Assembly (NCBI RefSeq): GCF_020880975.1
Contig: NZ_JAJIWP010000001.1
Location: 868,001-932,000, forward strand
Direction: 5' to 3'
DNA: 64,000 nucleotides
Origin: Mucilaginibacter sp. UR6-1
GTDB lineage: Bacteria > Bacteroidota > Bacteroidia > Sphingobacteriales > Sphingobacteriaceae
Shown here: positions 35,246 to 42,911 of the stretch, in pieces
Numbering within the stretch: position 1 is the first letter of the stretch
Layout of the letters: every line of letters starts with the position of its first letter
The notes under the pieces: generated by a model
The model's database searches: none
What the model saw: the letters and a program-made list of their open reading frames with translations, nothing else
What the model was told of the DNA's origin: nothing
Program-made: the position numbers and the translations under genes

Positions 35246-35641
35246 TTACTTAACCTTTTTCCAATACTCCTCAACTGCTGCCCCGTTTGGCAGCGTACCT
35301 TTAAATTTAAGGGTATCATTACTTATGGTATAGGTATAGGTAATGGTTTTATTAAGCGTTTGTGAGGGCTGGCTGCAATAGGTTTGTGTTTCGAAGCAAG
35401 TATCGGCTATTAACTGGTAATTACCCACTTCGTATTTAACGGCTTTTTGGCCGGGCTCAAGTACAAAGGCTTCAAAATTATTGTTTTTGTATTTACGCTG
35501 CAGCGTATATTCTGTTGGCGCTGCTGATAACTTTCCTTTAAACATGCCACCACAGTATTGCCACACGCCTTTTAGCGATGCCGCGTTGAATGAACTGCAT
35601 AAAGCTATCAATACTATGCACGGTATAAGTCGCTTAATCAT
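35246..35641 (-). CDS. Small secreted hypothetical protein next to hemF
   Basis: 131 residues. A signal peptide (MIKRLIPCIVLIALCSSFNA) precedes a small beta-rich domain that begins LKGVWQYCGGMF and includes YTLQRKYKNNNFEAFVLEPG, NKTITYTYTISNDTLKFKG and ends VEEYWKKVK. The GVW start and the alternating strands resemble small lipocalin-like proteins, but the match is weak. Its ATG overlaps the hemF stop (TAATG), so it is translationally coupled to hemF. Binding to a heme precursor would be a guess; no motif supports it. Confidence 0.65.
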   Translation of the reverse strand: MIKRLIPCIVLIALCSSFNAASLKGVWQYCGGMFKGKLSAAPTEYTLQRKYKNNNFEAFVLEPGQKAVKYEVGNYQLIADTCFETQTYCSQPSQTLNKTITYTYTISNDTLKFKGTLPNGAAVEEYWKKVK

Positions 35642-36555
35642 TATTCAGCCCAGTTTATTCCTTTTTTTAATAACGATAAAGTTCGCTCTTCATTGCTGCC
35701 AGCTTCGGGCGTATGATTATAAACCCATTTTGCCGTTGGTGGCAGGCTCATTAATATTGATTCGATACGCCCGTTAGTTTCAAGGCCGAATTTTGTACCG
35801 GCATCATAAACCAAATTAAACTCGGCATAACGGCTGCGGCGCAGGTATTGCCAAAGCTGATGCTGCTCGGTAAATGGCGTGTTGCGGTTACGCTCAACCA
35901 ACTCGGTATATATGGGTATAAACGAGCGACCCAGCGCTTTTGAAAACTCAAAAATATCATCCCAGCTAACCTCATCATTAGCGGTAAGCCTGTCATAAAA
36001 TATACCGCCTATGCCGCGGGTTTCATCACGGTGTTTGATATAGAAGTAATCATCAGCCCATTGTTTAAAGCGATGATAAAATTCGGCGTGGCACGAATCA
36101 CAAACCGATTTAAGATAAGCATGAAAATATCTCGCGTCAGCATCAATTACATAATGCGGTGTAAGATCAATACCCCCGCCAAACCAGCGCAGCGGTTTCT
36201 TATCCGGATCATCCGTAGGCATTTCAAAGTACCTGATGTTCATGTGGATAATGGGCACCCAGGGATGATTAGGATGGATAACGATAGACACACCGGTTGC
36301 AAAGAAATCGTCATTCTCAACCTTTAACGCTCTTTTCATGGTATCAGGCAATTGCCCGTACACAGCCGAAAAGTTAACGCCGCCTTTTTCAAAGATGTTG
36401 CCATTTTGTATAACGCGGGTAATACCGCCGCCGCCACCGTCGCGCTGCCACTGCTCCTCCTCAAAGCGGCTTTTGCCATCAACAGCCTCCAGTGCAAGGC
36501 ATATCTCATTTTGTATGATACGGTAGTCTGCCGCTACTTGTTCTTTGCTTATCAT
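35641..36555 (-). CDS. hemF: Oxygen-dependent coproporphyrinogen III oxidase
   Basis: 304 residues, the standard size. Converts coproporphyrinogen III to protoporphyrinogen IX with O2 in heme synthesis. Strongly conserved stretches are present: GGGGGITRVIQNGNIFEKGG (start), FFATGVSIVIHPNHPWVPII, HMNIRYFEM, WFGGGIDLTPHYVIDADARY, FYIKHRDETRGIGGIFYD and FNLVYDAGTKFGLETNGRIE. A TACTTTTG -7 box lies 5 nt before the ATG. Coupled downstream to a small secreted protein. Cytoplasmic or membrane-associated. Confidence 0.97.
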   Translation of the reverse strand: MISKEQVAADYRIIQNEICLALEAVDGKSRFEEEQWQRDGGGGGITRVIQNGNIFEKGGVNFSAVYGQLPDTMKRALKVENDDFFATGVSIVIHPNHPWVPIIHMNIRYFEMPTDDPDKKPLRWFGGGIDLTPHYVIDADARYFHAYLKSVCDSCHAEFYHRFKQWADDYFYIKHRDETRGIGGIFYDRLTANDEVSWDDIFEFSKALGRSFIPIYTELVERNRNTPFTEQHQLWQYLRRSRYAEFNLVYDAGTKFGLETNGRIESILMSLPPTAKWVYNHTPEAGSNEERTLSLLKKGINWAE

Positions 36556-36560
36556 TGAGG

Positions 36561-36568
36561 CAAAAGTA
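36561..36568 (-). promoter_or_regulatory. -7 box of hemF (TACTTTTG on the minus strand)
   Basis: CAAAAGTA on the plus strand; perfect TAnnTTTG on the minus strand, only 5 nt before the hemF start, predicting a leaderless transcript. No CAA is seen at a 17-nt spacing upstream. Confidence 0.5.
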
Positions 36569-36611
36569 AGTATTTTGGTTGTTGGATGAGTATTTTTTAG
36601 CTATACCCTGA

Positions 36612-37841
36612 TCAGCTTTCCATATAGTCGAGATCTTTATTAAAGCTCTCCTTTAAACGGCTCAGGGCCAAAAGCGCCAAACCGATCAGGATGAACAGCA
36701 TGATGTAAGCGCTGGTTATGCGTCCGTATTGTTTTACCAGGGCATCAAACGCGAAATTGATAGGTATAAGCGCGCCGCGAACAAAATTGGGCACCGTTGT
36801 AGCCACTGTTGAGCGTATGTTGGTACCAAATTGCTCGGCCGCGATGGTGTTGAAGGTTGCCCAGTAACCAATGCAAAAGCCTATAATAAAGCTCAACCAC
36901 ATAAATTTATCGGGCGTAATGCCTTTAGCATTCAAATAAAATATAACACTTATGGTTGATGCTACCTGGAATATAAGCATGGTTAGCTTACGCGATTTTG
37001 TGATCTGCGATAGTACGCCGGCAAAAATATCGCCTATTGAAAGGCCAATGTAGGTAAACATTACTCCTGTACCGGCGCTTAATGGTTCGGTTGCGCCAAG
37101 CTCTTTACCAAACTCCGGAGCCTGGGTTATAAGCACCCCTACCACGTACCACAATGGCGCACCAATCAATATACAGCAAATGTATTTAAAGAAACGTTTG
37201 CGGTTATTGAACAGCATAAAGAAGTTTCCCTTTGAAATACTGCTTTGTTCGGCGCGCTTATACATGCCCGATTCAAAGGTACCCATACGCAATAGTAACA
37301 ACACAAAGCCGAGCCCTCCGCCGGTAAAGTATGCCGTACGCCAATCCTCCTTACCTACAAGCGATGCCACCACCGCGCCAAATAAGCCAATAGCGGCCAC
37401 AATGGTAGTGCCGTACCCGCGTTTCTCTTTACTTAATGTTTCGGTAACTAATGTAATGCCTGCACCCAGCTCACCGGCCAGGCCAATGCCTGCTATAAAA
37501 CGGATAATGGCGTAGGTATTTACATCGTGTACAAAACCATTGGCAATATTGGCCAGCGAGTATAAAAGTATTGAACCGAACAGCACCTTTATCCGGCCAA
37601 ATTTATCGCCGATTATACCCCATACAATGCCGCCAAGCAACAAGCCAAACATTTGCATATTGATGATAAATACACCCTCATGCTGTATGTCGGCTTCGGG
37701 CACGCCGATATCTTTCAGGCTTTGTATACGTACAATAGAAAAGATAATAAGATCATACAGATCAACAAAATAGCCCAGTGCGGCCACAAGTACCAGGAAT
37801 ACAACATTGCGCGATTGTTTGCGCGAAACTTCATCAGCCAT
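36612..37841 (-). CDS. MFS transporter
   Basis: 409 residues, twelve predicted helices with the MFS motif after helix 2 (GGIVWGIIGDKFGRIKVLFG) and the R-G-Y-G-x-T-x-V helix-5 region. The start VFLVLVAALGYFVDLYDLII is typical of the MHS/metabolite:H+ symporter branch. Imports a small organic solute; which one is not clear. Monocistronic on the minus strand. Confidence 0.88.
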   Translation of the reverse strand: MADEVSRKQSRNVVFLVLVAALGYFVDLYDLIIFSIVRIQSLKDIGVPEADIQHEGVFIINMQMFGLLLGGIVWGIIGDKFGRIKVLFGSILLYSLANIANGFVHDVNTYAIIRFIAGIGLAGELGAGITLVTETLSKEKRGYGTTIVAAIGLFGAVVASLVGKEDWRTAYFTGGGLGFVLLLLRMGTFESGMYKRAEQSSISKGNFFMLFNNRKRFFKYICCILIGAPLWYVVGVLITQAPEFGKELGATEPLSAGTGVMFTYIGLSIGDIFAGVLSQITKSRKLTMLIFQVASTISVIFYLNAKGITPDKFMWLSFIIGFCIGYWATFNTIAAEQFGTNIRSTVATTVPNFVRGALIPINFAFDALVKQYGRITSAYIMLFILIGLALLALSRLKESFNKDLDYMES

Positions 37842-37889
37842 TAAATTCTAAATTGGTGTGTTTTGAGCGGTAAACTTAAAATTTTTTCC

Positions 37890-37925
37890 ATAAAAAAACC
37901 TCTGTACCCATAGTACAGAGGTTTT
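37890..37925 (-). terminator. Terminator of the cold-shock gene
   Basis: AAAACCTCTGTAC pairs with GTACAGAGGTTTT around a short loop; on the minus strand the 3' arm runs into a T-run. It lies 20-55 nt past the csp stop. Confidence 0.85.
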
Positions 37926-37943
37926 ATAATTTGAAGCGTATAA

Positions 37944-38141
37944 TTATACTTTTTTTACATTAACGGCCTGAGGTCCTTTTTTGCCATCTTCAATATCATA
38001 CTCAACGGTATCATTATCTTTAATAGCGTTAACACCACCCTGAACATCTTTAAAGTGCACAAAAAGGTCTTTACCATCATCAGTAATTATAAAGCCGTAA
38101 CCTTTTTGTGTATTGAACCATTTTACTTTTCCAGTTTTCAT
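37944..38141 (-). CDS. Cold-shock protein (CspA family)
   Basis: 65 residues, one cold-shock domain. RNA-binding motifs are RNP1 KGYGFI (in KWFNTQKGYGFIITDD) and RNP2 LFVHF, and the remaining strands match VEYDIEDGKKGPQAVNV. Nucleic-acid chaperone that melts mRNA structures in the cytoplasm. Monocistronic with its own terminator. The ~135-nt gap upstream is AT-rich; no cold-box was identified. Confidence 0.95.
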   Translation of the reverse strand: MKTGKVKWFNTQKGYGFIITDDGKDLFVHFKDVQGGVNAIKDNDTVEYDIEDGKKGPQAVNVKKV

Positions 38142-38276
38142 ATAAAATTTCGTATTAAGTTATAGTTGATAAGAATTATTTATTAAAACCAAACTGAATA
38201 TAAAACGGATTGATAATCAGAGCGGAATAGACAAATCTATCTCTTCAAATATAAAAAATAATTAATCCAAATAAAA

Positions 38277-38912
38277 TTATTTATTTGGCTGCGGAGTTAA
38301 ACGTAAATATGGTTTTACTTCAGTATATCCTTTAGGAAATTTCGCCGGGATATCCTCTGTTTTAATAGCCGGTACAACCACTACATCCTCCCCTTCTTTC
38401 CAGTCGGCAGGTGTAGCCACGCTGTAGTTAGCGGTTAGTTGCAGTGAATCTATCACGCGTAATATTTCCTGAAAGTTTCTGCCGGTAGATGCAGGGTAAG
38501 TAATGATCAGTTTAATGCTTTTGTCGGGTGCTATAATGAACAATGAACGTACTGTTGCGGTTAGCGAAGCATTCGGATGGATCATGTCATAAGATTCAGC
38601 GATCTCACGATTTTCGTCCGCGATGATGGGGAAGTTAACTTCAACGTTCTGCGTTTCATTAATATCGTTTATCCAGCCTTTGTGCGATTCAACACCGTCA
38701 ACACTCAGGGCTATAACCTTAACATTGCGCTTGTCAAACTCTTGTTTTAATGATGCCGTACGGCCTAACTCGGTAGTACAAACAGGTGTATAATCTGCCG
38801 GGTGCGAAAACAGCACACCCCAGCTATCACCTAAATATTCATAAAAATCTATTTCGCCTTCTGATGTTTGCGCTTTAAAGTTTGGCGCTTTATCTCCTAA
38901 TCGTAAGCTCAT
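38277..38912 (-). CDS. 1-Cys peroxiredoxin (Prx6 type)
   Basis: 211 residues. A single Cys in the whole protein, Cys45 in PADYTPVCTTELG, is the peroxidatic residue, so it belongs to the 1-Cys Prx6 branch. The long C-terminal extension (NYSVATPADWKEGEDVVVVP, EDIPAKFPKGYTEVKPYLR) is the usual dimerisation arm. Reduces H2O2 and organic hydroperoxides in the cytoplasm. A TACATTTA near-match to the -7 box lies about 2 nt before the ATG. Monocistronic. Confidence 0.95.
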   Translation of the reverse strand: MSLRLGDKAPNFKAQTSEGEIDFYEYLGDSWGVLFSHPADYTPVCTTELGRTASLKQEFDKRNVKVIALSVDGVESHKGWINDINETQNVEVNFPIIADENREIAESYDMIHPNASLTATVRSLFIIAPDKSIKLIITYPASTGRNFQEILRVIDSLQLTANYSVATPADWKEGEDVVVVPAIKTEDIPAKFPKGYTEVKPYLRLTPQPNK

Positions 38913-39041
38913 GATAAATGTATTTTATATGGTTTATACCTGCTAAGGTATATGGATTAAAATAAAATATCTACAAAATTGATAGATTTTTTTTGACGAT
39001 GATTATTATAATGATATTAGCATGACTCGCCTGCTGGCAGG

Positions 39042-39072
39042 TAAAAAAAGAAGGCCGCCCTAACGGGCGACC
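39042..39072 (-). terminator. Terminator of the hsp20 gene
   Basis: On the minus strand GGTCGCCC and GGGCGGCC pair over eight bases (one G/U) around GTTA, followed by CTTCTTTTTTTAC. It lies about 45 nt past the hsp20 stop. Confidence 0.85.
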
Positions 39073-39114
39073 CTCCACATCAAACCAACTCTATTATGAA
39101 AAACAAAAACTTAA

Positions 39115-39552
39115 TTATTTTACAGCGATCTCTCTTGATTGTACTTTAGCTTCTTCCTTTTTAGCGATGCTAAGTTTCAGAATGCCATCAGTGTAATCAG
39201 CTTCGATACGTGCCTGGTCGGCAGACTCAGGTAAGGTGAATGAGCGCACAAATGAGTTGTAGCTGTATTCACGTTTACTGTATTTTTTACTTTCGTCAAC
39301 GTTCTCAACCTTCTTTTCGGCGGCAATGCTTAAAACATTTTTGTCGAGGTTGATTTTAAAATCTTCTTTTTTCAAGCCCGGAACGGCCAGTTCAATATGA
39401 AACTCAGCTTCGGTTTCGGCAATATTTACAGCCGGAACGCGTGATGCCAAACGATCGCTTACAAAAGCATCGTTTAAAAATGAATCGAACACATCGCTAA
39501 AGAACGGACTTACTGAACGGGTTTTGTTGTTACCAAATTTTACTAAAGTCAT
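39115..39552 (-). CDS. Small heat-shock protein (Hsp20/alpha-crystallin family)
   Basis: 145 residues. The start carries a Phe-rich stretch (SPFFSDVFDSFLNDAFV), the alpha-crystallin domain covers about 40-135 with VPGLKKEDFKINLDKNVLSI, SFTLPESADQARIEADYTDG and the GILKLSIAKKEE strand, and the tail (REIAVK) carries a minimal I-x-V motif. An ATP-independent holdase chaperone. It has an unusual strong Shine-Dalgarno (AGGAGG) and several inverted repeats upstream. Divergent from the thioesterase gene. Confidence 0.96.
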   Translation of the reverse strand: MTLVKFGNNKTRSVSPFFSDVFDSFLNDAFVSDRLASRVPAVNIAETEAEFHIELAVPGLKKEDFKINLDKNVLSIAAEKKVENVDESKKYSKREYSYNSFVRSFTLPESADQARIEADYTDGILKLSIAKKEEAKVQSREIAVK

Positions 39553-39559
39553 TTTTATA

Positions 39560-39566
39560 TCCTCCT
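39560..39566 (-). promoter_or_regulatory. Strong Shine-Dalgarno of hsp20 (AGGAGGA)
   Basis: TCCTCCT on the plus strand reads AGGAGGA on the minus strand, 7 nt before the ATG. Most genes in this window lack such a site, as is usual in Bacteroidota, so this one stands out. Confidence 0.7.
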
Positions 39567-39600
39567 AAGTATTTTTTAATTTTTATTAAATGTTAACTTC

Positions 39601-39665
39601 GTTGCAGCATGTTCAACTGTTGTACCAATGCAACAAACCATGTAAAATAGCCGACATTTTGTCGG
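39601..39665. other. Inverted repeats in the hsp20/thioesterase gap
   Basis: GTTGCA (39601-39606) faces TGCAAC (39629-39634), and CCGAC (39651-39655) faces GTCGG (39661-39665) around ATTTT. Both lie between the two divergent genes and may be operator half-sites or leader hairpins of hsp20. No known heat-shock operator was recognised. Confidence 0.3.
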
Positions 39666-39698
39666 TTACAACACAAAACAACTGACTTTTTGACAAAA

Positions 39699-40145
39699 AT
39701 GACTGAAAATCTATCATATTACAGGTTTAAAACAGACATCCCTATTCGGTTTTCGGATCTTGACGCGTACGGACATGTAAACAACGCCGTATACCTTACC
39801 TATTTTGAAATAGCCCGTTCAAGTTATTGGAAAGAAGCTATCAGTTGGGATCAGAACAATGCAGGAATAATTTTAGGACGCTCAGAGATCAACTATCTAA
39901 AGCCTTTAAAACTTGATGATAAAATATCATGTTACGTACGTACCACCCGCATTGGTAACAGCAGTTTTGATATGATGCACGTACTTGTAAAACAAACACC
40001 ACATGGTGAAGAGGTATGCACTACGGGTAAAACTGTTTGTATCAGTTATGATTACAGCACTAACAAATCAGTACCCATTCCGCTGCACGAACGCCAGCGA
40101 ATGATAGAGTATGACGAACCGCCGCTAATATTAAATACTAATTAG
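39699..40145 (+). CDS. Acyl-CoA thioesterase (4HBT hotdog family)
   Basis: About 148 residues, a single hotdog domain. The 4HBT motif is clear: IPIRFSDLDAYGHVNNAVYL (catalytic Asp and His in the family), TYFEIARSSYWKEAI, and the strands SCYVRTTRIGNSSFDMMHVL. Hydrolyses acyl- or aroyl-CoA in the cytoplasm; preferred chain unknown. Start is ATG 39699 rather than an in-frame TTG at 39690. Its 3' end overlaps the convergent folB gene by 8 nt. Confidence 0.9.
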   Translation: MTENLSYYRFKTDIPIRFSDLDAYGHVNNAVYLTYFEIARSSYWKEAISWDQNNAGIILGRSEINYLKPLKLDDKISCYVRTTRIGNSSFDMMHVLVKQTPHGEEVCTTGKTVCISYDYSTNKSVPIPLHERQRMIEYDEPPLILNTN

Positions 40146-40506
40146 TAGCGGCTTTATTATAAGTAATATTTACTGCCGAGTAATTTACAGGCCCCGGCAT
40201 TGGCGGGTTCATCTTTTTTAAGCTAACATCAATACGCTCAATAAAAGGGTAATGCTTTTTTATTTCATCAATAATTGAGTTGGCCACGGTTTCAATCAGT
40301 TTACGGGGCTTTTTCATCTCCTTACAACATATATTATATAATACCTCATAATTAACGGTATAATTGAGCTCATCAGCAGCCAACTCGCCTGCAGGTTCAA
40401 ATACTACCTCAACATTAATTTGATATTGCCCGCCAATAAGTTGCTCTTCAGGGTAAAAGCCATGAAATGCAAAAAACTCAACACCATTTAAGCTAACAGT
40501 TATCAT
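40138..40506 (-). CDS. folB: Dihydroneopterin aldolase
   Basis: 122 residues, usual size. Cleaves 7,8-dihydroneopterin to hydroxymethyl-dihydropterin in folate synthesis. Conserved start VSLNGVEFFAFHGFYPEEQL contains the active Glu pair, with the later segment TVNYEVLYNICCKEMKKP (substrate-binding Tyr) and LIETVANSIIDEI. Cytoplasmic octamer in the family. A TACTTTTG box lies 4 nt before the ATG, so the mRNA is probably leaderless. Overlaps the convergent thioesterase by 8 nt. Confidence 0.93.
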   Translation of the reverse strand: MITVSLNGVEFFAFHGFYPEEQLIGGQYQINVEVVFEPAGELAADELNYTVNYEVLYNICCKEMKKPRKLIETVANSIIDEIKKHYPFIERIDVSLKKMNPPMPGPVNYSAVNITYNKAATN

Positions 40507-40510
40507 GCTT

Positions 40511-40518
40511 CAAAAGTA
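40511..40518 (-). promoter_or_regulatory. -7 box of folB (TACTTTTG on the minus strand)
   Basis: CAAAAGTA on the plus strand; perfect TAnnTTTG on the minus strand, 4 nt before the start. A TTG (CAA at 40534-40536) lies at a slightly short spacing of 15. Confidence 0.5.
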
Positions 40519-40560
40519 GCACAATTAAACTGGCAAGGCTATTATTTTAAACGTTAAATG

Positions 40561-40585
40561 TGTTAGCCAAATTAGAGAGCTAACA
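40561..40585. other. Inverted repeat between folB and the histidine kinase
   Basis: TGTTAGC (40561-40567) faces GCTAACA (40579-40585) with an 11-nt spacer. It lies upstream of both the folB box and the kinase box, so it might be an operator for either. No regulator is known. Confidence 0.3.
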
Positions 40586-40666
40586 ATGGTAAACAGCCTG
40601 ATAAATACTTTTTTAACTGCCGGCTAATTTTTTAAGTGTTAATATCATTAACTAATATTAAATACA

Positions 40667-40674
40667 TATATTTG
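40667..40674 (+). promoter_or_regulatory. -7 box of the TPR histidine kinase (TATATTTG)
   Basis: Perfect TAnnTTTG inside what would be the long N-terminal extension of the kinase frame. It supports ATG 40750 as the true start with a ~70-nt leader. Confidence 0.5.
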
Positions 40675-40749
40675 ATACAAACTATTGCTTACATCCCCTT
40701 GATTGTTTGTTCAAACCATTTAAACCTTAAAGCTAAGGGCTTTTATTGG

Positions 40750-42795
40750 ATGGCCTGTATCATTATGCTTTGTCTGCTGACTTCGTGCAGTAAAAAACAA
40801 GGCACTAAGGATAGGTTCACGCCTGAATTTGATACCATTTTTAATCGCGGTAACAAATTTTTACAAGTTGGCAAAAATGAGGAAGGCCTGCGTTATATTG
40901 ATTCAGGATTTAAAACTATCATCAATCCAACCATAGGCGATTATGTGCGCAAATATGGCATACATTACATGGTATTGCGTCGCGGTCAGGGCGAAATTGA
41001 AAAAAGCCTGCCTTATGCTGATACAATGGTTTATTACGCTAATCGTAATAAAAAAGACAAGTATTATGCCGAGAACCTTGCTGAAGCTACCTTCTCAAAA
41101 GGCGATGCGCTGTTTGACCTGAAACGCTATGCAGAATCATACCATCAATATTATGAAGCTTACCTTGCCGGCCAAAACACACTTAACAAGCTAACATTAA
41201 GCGAGTTTACCTACCGGATGGGTTTGATCATGTTCAGGCAGGGTAATTACAGACTATCTGAAAAATATTTCCAGGACAGCTATAGCCAAAGTTATGAAAA
41301 TGGCGAATTCCTAATGTTTTACCGCAGACAGGAAGTGATTGACAACATAGGCTTATGTTATAAAAAGCTTTATAAAAATGATACGGCATTATATTATTTT
41401 AATAAAGCCCTGAATTATATCAATAAAGGAGAGCCGGTTTACCGCACGAAAGTAATAGGTGACCATTTTGACATTGCCAGGGGTGTAGTTTACGGCAATA
41501 TAGCCGAGATATACCAACGCCAGGGCAAGTTTACTGAGGCCGCCGCCTTGTTAAAAAAGAGTATAGCCATTAACCTGCGTAAGGGCAATGATAATAATGA
41601 TGCGCAACTTACCGAGATAAAATTGGCTAAGCTTTACCTTCAGCTAAACCAGGTAGATTCGCTCGAAGCGGTACTGAACACTATACACTCGCAATTTGAT
41701 ACATTAAAAAACGAAGAAGCTGTTGCTGACTGGAACCATTTGATGGCGCTGTATAGCTTAAAACAAAGAAAATTCGAAAGCGCTGCGGGCTATTTACAGG
41801 TATATGATACCAAGAAAGACTCTATAAATAAAAAGTTAAGCGCACTGATAGCGAGTGACGTTACCAAACAAGTGTTGAATTATGAAAATCAACGTAAAAT
41901 AACCGCGCTTAGCAATAATAATAATCTGCAACGTATATACCTGATAGCCGCACTTGTTGCAGGTTTATTACTGTTGATGATAATTTTTTTGGTTTACCGA
42001 AACTGGAAACGTTCACGTAACGAGTATCAGATAGTTAATAAACTCAATCAACAAATTAATGAGCAAAACAATGTTCTTGCTCAGGCCCTTACTGAACTTA
42101 ACATCAGCAGCCGCGAAAAAGACAGGATATTACGCACAGTAGCGCATGATCTGCGCAACCCGTTGGGTGGTATAGCATCACTTACCACAGCTATGATAGA
42201 TGACGGCGAACTGAATACCGATCAGCAGGATCTGGTGAAACTTATAAAAGAAACTTCTTATAATTCGCTCGAGCTGATAAACGAAATAATGGAAATTGCC
42301 AACAACAGCAGCACGCCACTAAAAATGGAACAGGTGGAGATCAACTCCCTGGTTAGTAACAGTGTTGAGTTACTGCGTTTTAAGGCTGCCGAAAAAAAGC
42401 AGGAAATTACGATGGAATTGCTTGCTAACGAAAAGGAACTCTGTATAAGCCGCGAAAAAATATGGCGTGTTATCAGTAACCTTATAAGCAATGCAATAAA
42501 ATTCAGTCAGTTTGGCGCAATTATCAATGTCAAGATCATTGAGGATAATGATGGTGTAAAGATCGCTGTGAATGATCAGGGCATCGGCATACCTGATAAA
42601 CTCAAAAACCAGATATTCAATATGTTTACAGATGCTAAACGCCCGGGTACAGGTGGTGAAAAATCATTTGGCCTGGGGTTATCCATCTGCAAACAAATTG
42701 TTGAAAAACACAACGGCAGTATCTGGTTTGAGAGTAATGAGCAAAATGGCACCACTTTTTACATTAAACTGTTAAATTCTTTCACTGCAGCCTAA
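40750..42795 (+). CDS. Lipoprotein TPR sensor histidine kinase
   Basis: About 681 residues from ATG 40750. The frame is open from a GTG at 40636, but a promoter box lies inside that stretch and the ATG gives a lipobox (LLCLLTSC-type, Cys13). Order: lipoprotein signal; TPR-type repeats to about residue 390 (periplasmic); one membrane helix (LIAALVAGLLLLMIIFLVY); coiled coil; HisKA with His466 in VAHDLRNPLGG; HATPase with N box ISNLISNAIKFS, G1 DQGIGIP and G2 GLGLSICKQI. The periplasmic TPR half is the likely sensor. No response regulator is adjacent; a second, shorter kinase follows. Confidence 0.9.
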   Translation: MACIIMLCLLTSCSKKQGTKDRFTPEFDTIFNRGNKFLQVGKNEEGLRYIDSGFKTIINPTIGDYVRKYGIHYMVLRRGQGEIEKSLPYADTMVYYANRNKKDKYYAENLAEATFSKGDALFDLKRYAESYHQYYEAYLAGQNTLNKLTLSEFTYRMGLIMFRQGNYRLSEKYFQDSYSQSYENGEFLMFYRRQEVIDNIGLCYKKLYKNDTALYYFNKALNYINKGEPVYRTKVIGDHFDIARGVVYGNIAEIYQRQGKFTEAAALLKKSIAINLRKGNDNNDAQLTEIKLAKLYLQLNQVDSLEAVLNTIHSQFDTLKNEEAVADWNHLMALYSLKQRKFESAAGYLQVYDTKKDSINKKLSALIASDVTKQVLNYENQRKITALSNNNNLQRIYLIAALVAGLLLLMIIFLVYRNWKRSRNEYQIVNKLNQQINEQNNVLAQALTELNISSREKDRILRTVAHDLRNPLGGIASLTTAMIDDGELNTDQQDLVKLIKETSYNSLELINEIMEIANNSSTPLKMEQVEINSLVSNSVELLRFKAAEKKQEITMELLANEKELCISREKIWRVISNLISNAIKFSQFGAIINVKIIEDNDGVKIAVNDQGIGIPDKLKNQIFNMFTDAKRPGTGGEKSFGLGLSICKQIVEKHNGSIWFESNEQNGTTFYIKLLNSFTAA

Positions 42796-42911
42796 AATTT
42801 ATCAATAAACTATACGTTTTATTAATGTTATGTTAAACCTTAGTTATTGTTTTAACGTATACGCAATCGATAGTATCTGTTTATAAAAAGCAATTTGAAC
42901 CCTGTAGCTCT

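Noticed and set aside
40636..40749. N-terminal extension of the kinase from GTG 40636
   Set aside because: A perfect promoter box lies within it, and the downstream ATG gives a proper lipoprotein signal.
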